Shown here piece after piece: positions 55,339 through 64,000 of a stretch of 64,000 bases of DNA; within the stretch, counting starts at the first letter, position 1; each line of letters opens with the position of its first letter. Position numbers and translations under genes: made by a program. The DNA lies in NCBI RefSeq assembly GCF_014672835.1, contig NZ_CP060244.1, positions 1,529,001-1,593,000 of the forward strand. The letters are read 5' to 3'. This stretch comes from Entomobacter blattae. Its GTDB lineage: Bacteria > Pseudomonadota > Alphaproteobacteria > Acetobacterales > Acetobacteraceae. The notes beneath the pieces are model-generated. The model made no database searches. It saw only the letters and a program-made list of their open reading frames with translations, and had not been told where the DNA came from.

Positions 55339-55392
55339 TGGTTTCCCCCCGTACGGGGGGAGCCGTGACTGATGAGGCTGCCCAGTCATGGA
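55339..55392 (+). pseudogene. recO internal fragment, second piece
   Basis: TGGTTTCCCCCCGTACGGGG and the following bases, up to GATGAGGCTGCCCAGTCATGG, match recO at about 53858-53912. It continues the first piece after a 173-base interruption that itself contains a duplicated CACGGGGTGAGCT word. Confidence 0.88.
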
Positions 55393-55922
55393 ATATGAGG
55401 GGACTTCCATTCAAAAATGGTTTTTTCACTCACCCCTAACAGCACATGGCTGTTCTCTTCATCAGATCGCCTCCTTGTGGGGCAGAGAAGAGATTTTCAA
55501 TCAGTCCATTGTAAATCAGGTTAGAGGGTTTATCATTGTTGTAAAATTAAAGTTGTAAAATTAAAGGGGGGTGTTGCAGTCTTTTTAGACTAGGCCACTC
55601 TTATGGGACTATGCCCCTCTTATCATGGGGGGCGGTTATCAGGAGAGGGTGTTGGAGAAAATCCCCTTTAAACAGGGCTAGGATGTTCATCGTCTAAAGA
55701 GAATAGATAAAAAATAAAAAAGCATCCTAACAGGTTGTAGGGCTTAGATAAAAATTCCTACAAAATATCAGAAGAAGTCATTCAGATTGCTAACATATCA
55801 TTCCTCACAAAGGGGTTTTAAGAAAAATTGTCGATCATCTGTCTTTTGTCCAAAGGATGGAAAGTCTGTGCTGTTTTTTGAAATTTCTACTTTGTGAAAT
55901 TTCCACGTGAGGAGAAGAACAT
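55393..55922. other. Intergenic region before ruvX 3' end, no gene seen
   Basis: It contains a two-copy direct repeat GTTGTAAAATTAAA (about 55538-55566) and a small GTCTTTTTAGAC palindrome. No coding signal is recognised. Confidence 0.35.
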
Positions 55923-56387
55923 TCAGGTTCTCACCAAAGAGTCCAACGCTGATTGGAGAATATAGGTGGCGGCCAGTTTATCAACAAGTTCTTCTCGGCG
56001 TTGGCGTGAAACATCCACATCTTCAATAAGCATGCGATTTACCGCAGCCGAGCTCAATCTTTCATCCCATAGGCAAAAGGGAAGATGAACGGTTTGAGCC
56101 AGTACTGCTGCCCAATCCTTAACAGCCTGGGCTGCGGGGCCAATAGTGCCATCCATATTGAGGGGAAAACCGATTACCATGCCACCAAGGGCTTCCTGGC
56201 TTTGCAAGGCTTGAATATCTTGGGCAATCTGGCTGATTTTTCCTCGTTTAATGGTTTTATAGGGGGAAGCCAACATCAGGGAAAGATCTGACAAAGCCAG
56301 GCCTATTCGCTTTTTCCCAGGGTCAACCCCCAATAGGCGATGATGGGCGGGAAGGGTGTGATACAGATTTTGCAGGGTCAATAGCAT
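55923..56387 (-). CDS. ruvX: Holliday junction resolvase-like protein RuvX (YqgF)
   Basis: A 154-residue RNase H-fold protein. LLGVDPGKKRIGLALSD carries the first catalytic Asp, VIGFPLNMDGTIG and WDERLSSAAVNRML the second acidic residue, and VDKLAATYILQSAL the third. YqgF proteins act in pre-16S rRNA 5' processing and have been proposed as Holliday junction resolvases. It is divergent from gatC with an 80-base AT-rich shared promoter region. Confidence 0.93.
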   Translation of the reverse strand: MLLTLQNLYHTLPAHHRLLGVDPGKKRIGLALSDLSLMLASPYKTIKRGKISQIAQDIQALQSQEALGGMVIGFPLNMDGTIGPAAQAVKDWAAVLAQTVHLPFCLWDERLSSAAVNRMLIEDVDVSRQRREELVDKLAATYILQSALDSLVRT

Positions 56388-56467
56388 CCCAAATGGCTTT
56401 ATATTACAGGTAAAAAAATATATATAAGGAATTATAGAGATTATTCACCTGTAAAGAAAGCTTGATC

Positions 56468-56755
56468 ATGTCACTTGATTCAACCACCGTTCTTCGCATA
56501 GCCCGGCTTGCCCGTATTGGGGTTAATGAGACTGTGCTGCAAACCCTTCCCAAGGAACTCAACAGTATTCTCCAATGGATAGACCAGCTTAACGAAGTAG
56601 ATGTTGAGGGGGTAGAGCCAATGGTGGGCACAGAGCAGGCGGGCCTTCGCCTACGAGAAGATAAGGTAACGGATGGGGAATGTAGGGAAGAGGTAATCTC
56701 GAATGCTCCTGATCGGATAGATGCTTTTTACACAGTTCCAAAGGTAGTTGAATAA
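56468..56755 (+). CDS. gatC: Asp/Glu-tRNA amidotransferase subunit GatC
   Basis: Small subunit stabilising GatA. It has 95 residues from ATG 56468 ([20 protein letters not shown]); [15 protein letters not shown] and LREDKV are typical. Its TAA shares the last base with the gatA start (TAATG), so the genes are translationally coupled. Confidence 0.95.
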   Translation: MSLDSTTVLRIARLARIGVNETVLQTLPKELNSILQWIDQLNEVDVEGVEPMVGTEQAGLRLREDKVTDGECREEVISNAPDRIDAFYTVPKVVE

Positions 56756-58236
56756 TGCTGACAGATTTAACGTTGGTTGAAGCCCGTAAGGGGCTGGCTG
56801 AAAAGAAATTTTCTTCAGCAGAACTTACAAAGGCTTATCTTGATGCCATAGAAGCTCATAACCCTCGTCTTAATGCCTATATTACGGTAACGGCGGATCA
56901 AGCCCTGGAGCAGGCTGTAAAGGCCGATCAGCAGATCGCCAAAGGGGAGGGAAAGGCTTTATCGGGTATTCCTCTGGGAATAAAAGACCTTTTCTGCACA
57001 AAAGGCGTGTTAACGACTGCAGCAAGCCGTATTCTGGAAAATTTTGTGCCCCCCTATGAAAGTACTGTTACTGCGCATCTTCTGCGAGATGGTGCCGTGT
57101 TTTTGGGCAAAACCAACCTTGATGAATTTGCCATGGGTTCGGCTAATATTACTTCAGCCTTTGGAGCGGTAGAAAACCCCTGGAAGCGTAAAGGGGATGA
57201 AGCCTTTCTTGTTCCGGGTGGATCATCAGGAGGATCAGCAGCAGCGGTTGCCGCGCGTATGGCGTTGGGGGCTACAGGAACCGATACTGGGGGTTCTATC
57301 CGTCAGCCGGCTTCTTTTTGTGGTATTACAGGGGTAAAACCCACCTATGGGCGGTGTAGCCGGTGGGGGACCATTGCTTTTGCCAGCTCACTTGATCAAG
57401 CTGGTCCCATGGCCAGAACCATTGCGGATTGTGCGGTTATGCTTGGCTCCATGGCGGGTTTTGATCCCAAGGATAGTACTTCGGTTAACCGAGAGGTGCC
57501 CGATTATCTTGCCGCCTGTGGTAAAAGTCTGAAAGGGCTTAAAGTGGGGATCCCGGCTGAATATCAAATTGCAGGGATGTCAGAGGAAATTCTGGGCATC
57601 TGGCAAAAGGGCAAGGAATGGTTGAAGGAGGCAGGGTGTGAGCTTGTGGATGTTTCGCTTCCTCATACCAAATACGGCTTGGCAACATATTATATTGTGG
57701 CCCCTGCTGAATGTTCCTCTAACCTGGCCCGCTATGATGGGGTAAGATTCGGCAGGCGGGTTGAGGCTACAACACTGGACGAAATGTATGAGCGCACGCG
57801 GGCAGAAGGCTTTGGAGATGAGGTTAAGCGCCGGATTTTGATAGGAACCTATGTGCTGTCTGCTGGGTATTACGATGCTTACTACCTTAAGGCCCAGAAG
57901 ATCCGTACCTTAATCCGAAATGATTTTATAAAAGCTTTTGAACAGGTCGATGTGCTGTTAACCCCCACAGCCCCTAGTGCCGCCTTTGCCAAAGGTGAAA
58001 AAATGGAAGACCCTGTTCAGATGTATCTGAACGATATTTTTACAGTGCCGGCTTCTATGGCCGGTGTGCCAGCCCTTTCCCTTCCTGTTGGGCTTTCTCA
58101 GACAGGTTTGCCTTTGGGACTGCAACTTATTGGGCGCCATTTTGATGAAGAAACAATGTTTAGCGTGGGATATGGTTTAGAAAAAGCTGCCGCCTTTAAG
58201 GCTTTACCAGCGATTTATGCAGGGGTAAAATCATGA
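56755..58236 (+). CDS. gatA: Asp/Glu-tRNA amidotransferase subunit GatA
   Basis: GatA liberates ammonia from glutamine for transamidation of misacylated Asp-tRNA(Asn) or Glu-tRNA(Gln). It has 493 residues of the amidase-signature family: [10 protein letters not shown] with the catalytic Lys, [14 protein letters not shown] and [14 protein letters not shown] with the cis-Ser and nucleophile Ser. It overlaps gatB by 4 bases. Confidence 0.97.
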   Translation: MLTDLTLVEARKGLAEKKFSSAELTKAYLDAIEAHNPRLNAYITVTADQALEQAVKADQQIAKGEGKALSGIPLGIKDLFCTKGVLTTAASRILENFVPPYESTVTAHLLRDGAVFLGKTNLDEFAMGSANITSAFGAVENPWKRKGDEAFLVPGGSSGGSAAAVAARMALGATGTDTGGSIRQPASFCGITGVKPTYGRCSRWGTIAFASSLDQAGPMARTIADCAVMLGSMAGFDPKDSTSVNREVPDYLAACGKSLKGLKVGIPAEYQIAGMSEEILGIWQKGKEWLKEAGCELVDVSLPHTKYGLATYYIVAPAECSSNLARYDGVRFGRRVEATTLDEMYERTRAEGFGDEVKRRILIGTYVLSAGYYDAYYLKAQKIRTLIRNDFIKAFEQVDVLLTPTAPSAAFAKGEKMEDPVQMYLNDIFTVPASMAGVPALSLPVGLSQTGLPLGLQLIGRHFDEETMFSVGYGLEKAAAFKALPAIYAGVKS

Positions 58237-59687
58237 GTTACGTTATTGAAGGGCGTACAGGCCCATGGGAACTGGTGGTAGGCCTTGAGGTTCATGCCCA
58301 GGTGATTAGTCAGGCCAAGCTATTTTCTGGTGCTTCAGCCACTTACGGAGCAGAACCCAATACCCATGTGAGCTTAGTGGATGCAGGCTTTCCTGGTATG
58401 CTTCCCGTTCTGAATGCAGAATGTGTAGCCCAGGCTGTGCGTACAGGCCTTGGTTTGAAGGCTGAAATTAACCTGTTTAGCCGTTTTGACCGTAAAAATT
58501 ATTTTTATGCCGATCTTCCCACGGGTTACCAGATCAGCCAGTTTGCCCATCCCATAGTGGGTAAAGGGGCTGTAGAGATTGAGCTAGAGGACGGAACAAC
58601 CCGCGTTATTGGTATTACCCGCCTTCATCTAGAACAAGATGCCGGTAAATCGCTTCATGATCAAGACCCAGTACGCTCTTTTATCGATCTGAACCGGTCA
58701 GGGGTGGCCTTGATGGAAATTGTCAGCGAGCCTGATATCCGCATGCCAGAAGAGGCAGGGGCTTATTTGCGCAAATTGCGGAGTATTCTGCGTTATCTCG
58801 GAACGTGTGATGGCAATATGGAGGAAGGCTCCATGCGGGCAGATGTGAATGTTTCTGTTCGTAAAGCCGGGGAGGAATTTAGAACACGCTGTGAGATTAA
58901 AAACCTCAATTCTGTTCGGTATGTTATGCAGGCCATAGAAGTAGAGGCCCAGCGTCAGGTAGAAATATGGGAGAATGGGGGGACTGTTGAACAGGAAACC
59001 CGCCTGTTTGATCCTACCCGTGGGGAAACTCGCTCGCTTCGTTCTAAGGAAGATGCCCACGATTATCGTTATTTCCCTGATCCTGACCTTTTGCCCCTGG
59101 TGATTGAGCAAGCATGGGTGGATCAGCTCAAGTCCTCCTTAGCGGAGCTTCCCGACGATAAAAGGGTTCGTTTCGAACAGGAATATGGCCTTCCTCATTA
59201 TGATGCCTCAGTGTTGGTGGCAGAAAAGGCAATTGCCGATTACTTTGAAAAAGTGGCCAAAGGGCGGAATGGTCGTCTGGCAGCCAACTGGGTTACAGGG
59301 GAGTTATTTGCCTTGTTGAACCGCACAGGAAAAGATATTCACAGCTCCCCTGTGAGTGCAGAAGCTTTAGGCGCTATGCTGGATTTAATGGCCGATAACA
59401 CCATTAACGGCAAGATTGCCAAAGACGTGTTTGAGGAAATGGCCCAAACGGGGGAAATGCCTGCCAGTATTGTCGAGCGTAAAGGACTAAAACAGGTTAC
59501 CGATATTGGGGAGATCGAAGGGATTGTTGAAAAAATATTGGCAGAAAATGCCGATAAGGTTGAGCAATATAAGAGTGGGAAAGACAAGTTATTTGGGTTT
59601 TTTGTGGGCCAGGTCATGAAGGCAATGGCTGGAAAGGCCAACCCTGCGATTGTGAATGAAGTGATAGCAAAGAAACTAAGAGCATAA
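58233..59687 (+). CDS. gatB: Asp/Glu-tRNA amidotransferase subunit GatB
   Basis: GatB binds tRNA and performs the kinase/amidation step. It has 484 residues: [45 protein letters not shown] and [13 protein letters not shown], followed by the helical and YqeY-like tail ending NEVIAKKL. It is the last gene of gatCAB. The complex suggests an indirect route to at least one of Gln-tRNA(Gln) or Asn-tRNA(Asn). Confidence 0.97.
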   Translation: MSYVIEGRTGPWELVVGLEVHAQVISQAKLFSGASATYGAEPNTHVSLVDAGFPGMLPVLNAECVAQAVRTGLGLKAEINLFSRFDRKNYFYADLPTGYQISQFAHPIVGKGAVEIELEDGTTRVIGITRLHLEQDAGKSLHDQDPVRSFIDLNRSGVALMEIVSEPDIRMPEEAGAYLRKLRSILRYLGTCDGNMEEGSMRADVNVSVRKAGEEFRTRCEIKNLNSVRYVMQAIEVEAQRQVEIWENGGTVEQETRLFDPTRGETRSLRSKEDAHDYRYFPDPDLLPLVIEQAWVDQLKSSLAELPDDKRVRFEQEYGLPHYDASVLVAEKAIADYFEKVAKGRNGRLAANWVTGELFALLNRTGKDIHSSPVSAEALGAMLDLMADNTINGKIAKDVFEEMAQTGEMPASIVERKGLKQVTDIGEIEGIVEKILAENADKVEQYKSGKDKLFGFFVGQVMKAMAGKANPAIVNEVIAKKLRA

Positions 59688-59776
59688 TTTTTTCAAAAAG
59701 CACAAAGTGGTTATTGACTATATGATATTTCCCACCTAGAAACTAAAGGGCAAACGCCGTGTTACACCTGCAAAGC

Positions 59777-59868
59777 GGAGGGGTGGCCGAGAGGCTGAAG
59801 GCGGCGGTTTGCTAAACCGTTATACGTGGTAACACGTATCGTGGGTTCGAATCCCATCCCCTCCGCCA
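59777..59868 (+). tRNA. tRNA-Ser (anticodon GCU)
   Basis: A 92-base class II tRNA. Acceptor GGAGGGG pairs with CCCCTCC before G and an encoded CCA. The D-arm contains GGCCGAGAGGCTGAAGGC, the anticodon loop TTTGCTAAA has GCT at 59811-59813, a long variable arm (TACGTGGTAACACGTA) follows, then the T-arm GTGGGTTCGAATCCCAT. It reads AGC/AGU codons. It marks the border to the AT-rich cas9 segment. Confidence 0.97.
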
Positions 59869-60854
59869 ATTACCTTTCATAAGATATTGATTTATATAAA
59901 TAATTTATAGTTATTTCTTTATAACCCATCATAGAACCCATCTTAAGTTTTGAGATGGCCTGAATAATGTAGAATTATTCAGAGACAATGATAAGAAATA
60001 TTTCAAATATTGCTCGTCAGAGAATTTCAATAATATTGGTTTTTAATAGGGAGGAATTACAAGTCTTCTGCATTTTTGAAGATTAGGGAGATCTATTTTA
60101 AATTAATTGAGTATGTTTACGTGTTAAGCTTGTTTGTCATATTTTTCAAAATATTTACATATCTGGTTATTTCTTTATGTAAATAAGCAAAGAAATTATA
60201 TTTCGTCCTCCCTAAAAATCAGTTTGTATTTTACTTTGTCTTTTCTTCATAGCTTCTTCTTGTTGTTAAGATAATCTCCAACTTCTTGCTAAAGATTCCT
60301 CCAAATAACGTATTGTCTCATGATAAACATCTGTCGCTCGTTCCTACAACAAATCTTCTATCTGACGGTAACTCAGAGGGTAATGAATATAATACAAATA
60401 CATCACCACTTATTGTATTATCTCAGGTGATTTTTGAAATATTAGAAAGAATCTTTAATTTTTTTCTTTCTAACATCAGATCATATCCACAGCATAAAGT
60501 TATTCTGACAAAACTGGGTGTTAGCCGTTATCCTGAATGTTAGAAGTGAGAACTCTCATTACCATTTCTGCAACGTGAAAATGCACTACAACACCTCAGC
60601 TATATGAGATGACTAGAGAAATTTATGAGTATCAGGATTAGTTTGGCAAGACTGATTGTGATATCTGCCAGTTAATAAAATCCCCCCTACCCAAGTCTAT
60701 GAATTAAAATTCTTAGACTTGGGTAGGAGGTAATTCTTCGTGAAAAAACACTTACCGTGGCTTCCTCACAGTTCTCTGATTAGAGTAGATATCATATATT
60801 GTTTGTTCAATCAATAGTTTTACTTTATCGTTTCATTAGATAAAGGAATTTACC
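59869..60854. other. AT-rich region between tRNA-Ser and cas9
   Basis: About 1 kb, clearly more AT-rich than upstream. No convincing gene: a frame at 60286-60543 has no recognisable family or ribosome site. A tracrRNA is a possible content of the last 300 bases (GCACTACAAC near 60583 followed by short hairpins and the strong hairpin at 60683), but the CRISPR repeat needed to test it is outside the window. Confidence 0.45.
60683..60730. terminator. Long 23-bp hairpin upstream of cas9
   Basis: CCCCCTACCCAAGTCTATG and the complementary CTTAGACTTGGGTAGGAGG close, with AATT/AATT, into a stem of about 23 bp with two mismatches and a tiny A loop. On the minus strand it is followed by GGATTTTATT. 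It may end a tracrRNA or be part of a mobile-element end. Confidence 0.55.
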
Positions 60855-63800
60855 ATGCAAATTTTAGAAAATATCACATTAGGATTTGATTTAGGAACTT
60901 CCAGCATCGGCTGGGCTATTTTAAAAACAAATCAAGATAAAACTGTTAATGAAATTCTTGATGCCGGCGTTTGGCTTTTTAACGCGCCAGAAACGGATGA
61001 TAAAGAAAGACGTATTACTAATCAAATTAGAAGAGAAAAGCGACTGGCTAGAAGAACTGTGCGTCGTAAAAGACAGCGTATGAATGCCATTCGAGAACTA
61101 TTGTACCAAGCTCAGCTTATTTCAACAAATAGTAAAGAAATAATTTCTACATTACAAAAACAAAAAAAAACAAACCCCTGGTTACTACGCATTCAAGGTC
61201 TTGAACGGCAATTGACGCATGAAGAGTTTGCCATAACTTTATATCATATTTCCAAACATAGAGGATTTAAATCCAACCGTAAAGGAGGTGATAAAGCAAA
61301 CGTTGGGGAGGATAAGAAATTATTGGGCGCTATGGAAAAATTAGAAAATACACTTGAGAAAAGTTTTGCATATACTCTTGCTCATGGTCTTGTAAAAAAT
61401 CCCTCTTCTTCCATACGTTTACGCAATATTGCTGAAGAGTATGGGAAAACACCAAAAAGAATATGGCTTGAAGATGAAATACATGAAATTTTTACCAAGC
61501 AAAGAGAATATCAGCCAAATCTGGCAACTTCAGAATTGGAAGAAAATTATATAAAAATTGCTTTCTCTCAGCGAGAATTACAAGATTCTATTGATTTAAT
61601 CGGTGCTTGTCCTTTTGAACAAGGCGAAAAAAGAGCTTCAAAACAGTCACCTTCTTTTGAACGGTTTCGTTTTTTACAATCGTTGGCCCACCTTAAAATT
61701 TATTCCCCAAATCAATCGCAAAAATCGCGCAAGCTTACAAGTGATGAAATTGACAAATTAGATGCACAGTTTGGAGTGCGAGCAAGTTTTACTTATAAAA
61801 AGTTTCGAGAAATATTAGATATGCCAGAGGAAGATTATTTTGAAGGCATAAGTCGTAAAAACAGTGCGGGCAAGGATGAAGAAAGCTCTGATATTATTAC
61901 AAAACGGTCTGCTTCAGCGTCTGGCACATCAATATTTAAAAAAATTCTAGGCAAACTTTATGATACTGTTTCAGTAGAAGAGCTTGATAAAGCTGCCTCT
62001 ATTATCAGTTTTTATGAAAGTGCTTCCAACCTTGAAAAGGCATTGGAAAGTCTAGCTGTTTCAACAGAAGTCAAAGGTATTTTAATACAAAGTGTAAGGG
62101 AGAATAAATTTTCTAAATTTAAAGGAGCTGCCCATATTTCTGCCAAGGCTTGCCGTGCACTTATTCCTTTTTTAAAACAGGGAATGGTTTATTCAGAAGC
62201 TTGTGAAGCCGCAGGATACGATCATACAGCCCCAGACATGTCACCCTTGATTCAGTTAAAAAAAGAAACAAAAAATTTATCAACTTCCCTTATTCGTAGA
62301 AAAATTTCTGAAAAACTGACTGATAAAGACAGTCATATCATAAATTCTCCAGTTGCATGTAAAGCTGTTATCGAAGGCATTAAACAATTTGTTGCTATCG
62401 TTAATAACCATTCTTCACTGAATGGATGCTTGCCAGGAAAGGTTCATGTCGAACTGGCCAGACAATTAGGCAAAAGCATTACTGAACGAAATAAGTTAGA
62501 TAATGCTATCAAAGATGGAACAGCTCGAAAACAAAAAGAAGAAGAGGAGTTTCTTGAATTATTTCCTGAATATACACCAAGTAAAAACGCATTGCTTCTT
62601 TATGCTTTGGCTAAAGAACAGGAATTTAAATGTCTCTATACAGGTGAACCTATTAATCCACGCTTACTTTTTGATGGAATCTCATATCAAGTGGATCACA
62701 TTTTGCCATGGAGCCGGTTTGGCGATGATAGTTATCAAAATTTGACCCTATGTACAGCTAACGCTAATCAAGCAAAGAAAAATAACACACCGTATGAATG
62801 GATGACTTCTGGTGAAAAAAATGTGCCCGACTTCAGTTATTATTCTGCACGCGTTAACTTATGTTCTCAACTTAGTCGAAAAAAGAAACGCAATTATTTG
62901 TTGAAGAACGCCCAAGAGGTAGAAGAAACATTCAGAAACCGTAACTTGAACGACACCCAATGGGCCAGCAAAGTTTTTTTACAATGTCTAGATTTATTTT
63001 ATCCTGATGAAAATTCAGTTAAAACATCAAGAAGAATCTACGCACGCCCAGGCCAATTAACTTCAAAAATACGTCAGGCATGGGACGCTGAATTATATAA
63101 AAAAGATGAGAAAGGGAGACGCTTAACAGATGATCGTCATCATGCTGTGGATGCCATCGTTGTTGGATGCATTTCAGAATCTTTATTAAATCGTTTTACA
63201 CAAGAAAACAAACAAGCTACTGATATGGGATTAAAAAGGCCATTTAAAACTTTCTTTCAGCCTTTTGATAATTTTCGACAGCAACTTGCAAATTCATATA
63301 ATAAAACTGTTGTCGCTCGTGCTGAAATAGTTAAAGTAAGCGGTCAAAAGCATTTAGATACCATTCGTGCTTTTGATAAGACATCAGGCGTTGTGTTTAA
63401 ACGATTAAGCCCAACTGATTTATTAATAAGTATAAAGGAACAATCTGAAGTTTTGGGTTTGGAAGAAGCTCTAAAACAAAAAATTAAGGATCCTGAACGC
63501 AATAAAGCTATTATTCAAGACTTAATAAAATGGCAGGTAGATAATTGTCCTAAAGATAATTTACCCAAAGGACCAAACGGTGACCCTATTCGAAAAATAA
63601 AAGTTACAACTAAAGATAAAATAGAAGTAATTGTTCGTAGTGGCAGTGCTGCACGTGGGGATATGGCTCGCGTTGATGTTTATTCAAAAGCGAGTAAAAA
63701 AGGAAAGAAACAATACTATATAGTGCCCATTTACCCACATCAAATCAATGAGGATCAACCACCCCATAAAGCCATTACAGCTCATAAACCTGAAAGTGAA

Positions 63801-64000
63801 TGGCCTGTCATGGATACCAGTTATCATTTCGAATTTAGTCTGCACAGAAGAAGCTATATTAAGGTCACAACTTCTAAAAACGAAGTCATTGAAGGTTATT
63901 ATGTAGGGATTCATAGATTAACAGGATCAATTACCATTTCTGATCATAAAAGTTCGGGCAGCAAGCAAACTATAGGCTCTCGCAATTTACTTAAGATTGA
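60855..64000 (+). CDS. cas9: Type II-C CRISPR nuclease Cas9 (3' end outside window)
   Basis: ATG 60855 follows AAAGGAATTTACC. 1048 codons are open to the window end. RuvC-I has D12 in GFDLGTSSIGWA, followed by the Arg-rich bridge helix RREKRLARRTVRRKRQRMNA (about 60-83). RuvC-II has E533 in KVHVELARQLG. The HNH domain is YQVDHILPWSRFGDDSYQNL with D614/H615, and N638 lies in CTANANQAKKN. RuvC-III is DDRHHAVDAIVVG with H763/D766. All catalytic residues are kept. The size and compact REC lobe indicate subtype II-C. The sequence ends near the expected C-terminus (YYVGIHRLTGSITI...), so perhaps 10-60 residues are missing. cas1, cas2 and the array should lie beyond 64000. Confidence 0.96.
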   Translation, partial: MQILENITLGFDLGTSSIGWAILKTNQDKTVNEILDAGVWLFNAPETDDKERRITNQIRREKRLARRTVRRKRQRMNAIRELLYQAQLISTNSKEIISTLQKQKKTNPWLLRIQGLERQLTHEEFAITLYHISKHRGFKSNRKGGDKANVGEDKKLLGAMEKLENTLEKSFAYTLAHGLVKNPSSSIRLRNIAEEYGKTPKRIWLEDEIHEIFTKQREYQPNLATSELEENYIKIAFSQRELQDSIDLIGACPFEQGEKRASKQSPSFERFRFLQSLAHLKIYSPNQSQKSRKLTSDEIDKLDAQFGVRASFTYKKFREILDMPEEDYFEGISRKNSAGKDEESSDIITKRSASASGTSIFKKILGKLYDTVSVEELDKAASIISFYESASNLEKALESLAVSTEVKGILIQSVRENKFSKFKGAAHISAKACRALIPFLKQGMVYSEACEAAGYDHTAPDMSPLIQLKKETKNLSTSLIRRKISEKLTDKDSHIINSPVACKAVIEGIKQFVAIVNNHSSLNGCLPGKVHVELARQLGKSITERNKLDNAIKDGTARKQKEEEEFLELFPEYTPSKNALLLYALAKEQEFKCLYTGEPINPRLLFDGISYQVDHILPWSRFGDDSYQNLTLCTANANQAKKNNTPYEWMTSGEKNVPDFSYYSARVNLCSQLSRKKKRNYLLKNAQEVEETFRNRNLNDTQWASKVFLQCLDLFYPDENSVKTSRRIYARPGQLTSKIRQAWDAELYKKDEKGRRLTDDRHHAVDAIVVGCISESLLNRFTQENKQATDMGLKRPFKTFFQPFDNFRQQLANSYNKTVVARAEIVKVSGQKHLDTIRAFDKTSGVVFKRLSPTDLLISIKEQSEVLGLEEALKQKIKDPERNKAIIQDLIKWQVDNCPKDNLPKGPNGDPIRKIKVTTKDKIEVIVRSGSAARGDMARVDVYSKASKKGKKQYYIVPIYPHQINEDQPPHKAITAHKPESEWPVMDTSYHFEFSLHRRSYIKVTTSKNEVIEGYYVGIHRLTGSITISDHKSSGSKQTIGSRNLLKI

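Noticed and set aside
60286-60543. 85-residue frame in the AT-rich stretch before cas9
   Set aside because: No ribosome site or recognisable family; AT-rich DNA gives such frames by chance.

Overview
The window looks like a chromosomal segment of an alphaproteobacterium, most likely in the family Acetobacteraceae (acetic acid bacteria and insect-associated relatives). This rests on the PhyR/NepR/EcfG general stress response locus, HdaA, a TrcR/DUF1013 regulator, the argH-lptM-lysA-TIGR02302 string, the purE-purK/DUF465 neighbourhood, a periplasmic gluconolactonase-like enzyme and GatCAB. Base composition is moderate up to about 59.9 kb and visibly AT-richer after that. Genus is an inference I cannot settle from sequence alone.

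Layout. 0.3-7.6 kb: purN and purM on the minus strand, then hdaA, ppk and ppx on the plus strand. 8-15 kb: a rearranged patch, then the minus-strand operon argH-lptM-lysA-TIGR02302. 15-26 kb: radC, purE-purK, two small DUF465 genes, trcR, rpmE, pdxY, mscL and a lipoprotein. 25.7-34 kb: secD-secF, a Gfo/Idh/MocA oxidoreductase, a glutathione S-transferase, a 51-copy pentanucleotide repeat and a Uup-like ABC-F protein. 33.9-38.7 kb: the general stress response (phyR, two ecfG-like sigma factors, nepR, HWE-type kinase). 39-42.8 kb: cydDC. 43-49.5 kb: a 4.8 kb segment (gluconolactonase, recQ, OmpA-like lipoprotein) bounded by long inverted repeats. 50-59.7 kb: ric, rpsB-tsf, recO, a lipoprotein, ruvX, gatCAB. 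59.8-64 kb: tRNA-Ser(GCU), then an AT-rich stretch with a type II-C cas9 that runs off the window.

The striking property is what lies between the genes. Many intergenic stretches carry short, decayed or chimeric pieces of conserved housekeeping genes: purN, ppx, trpB, miaA, rpoB, rpoC, atpG, trpE, infB, gltB, purH and recO, plus a phage baseplate gene. For purN, ppx and recO the intact parent is in this window, which shows directly that these are duplications. One is a piece of trpB inserted without base loss into an inverted copy of the ppx 3' end. Another is gltB plus infB remains forming the two arms of the 0.75-0.83 kb inverted repeat. No transposase or integrase gene was recognised. Low-copy tandem repeats with periods of 5, 7, 13, 14 and 15 bases are also frequent, and one differs 14 versus 4 copies between the two inverted-repeat arms, so repeat slippage has been active.
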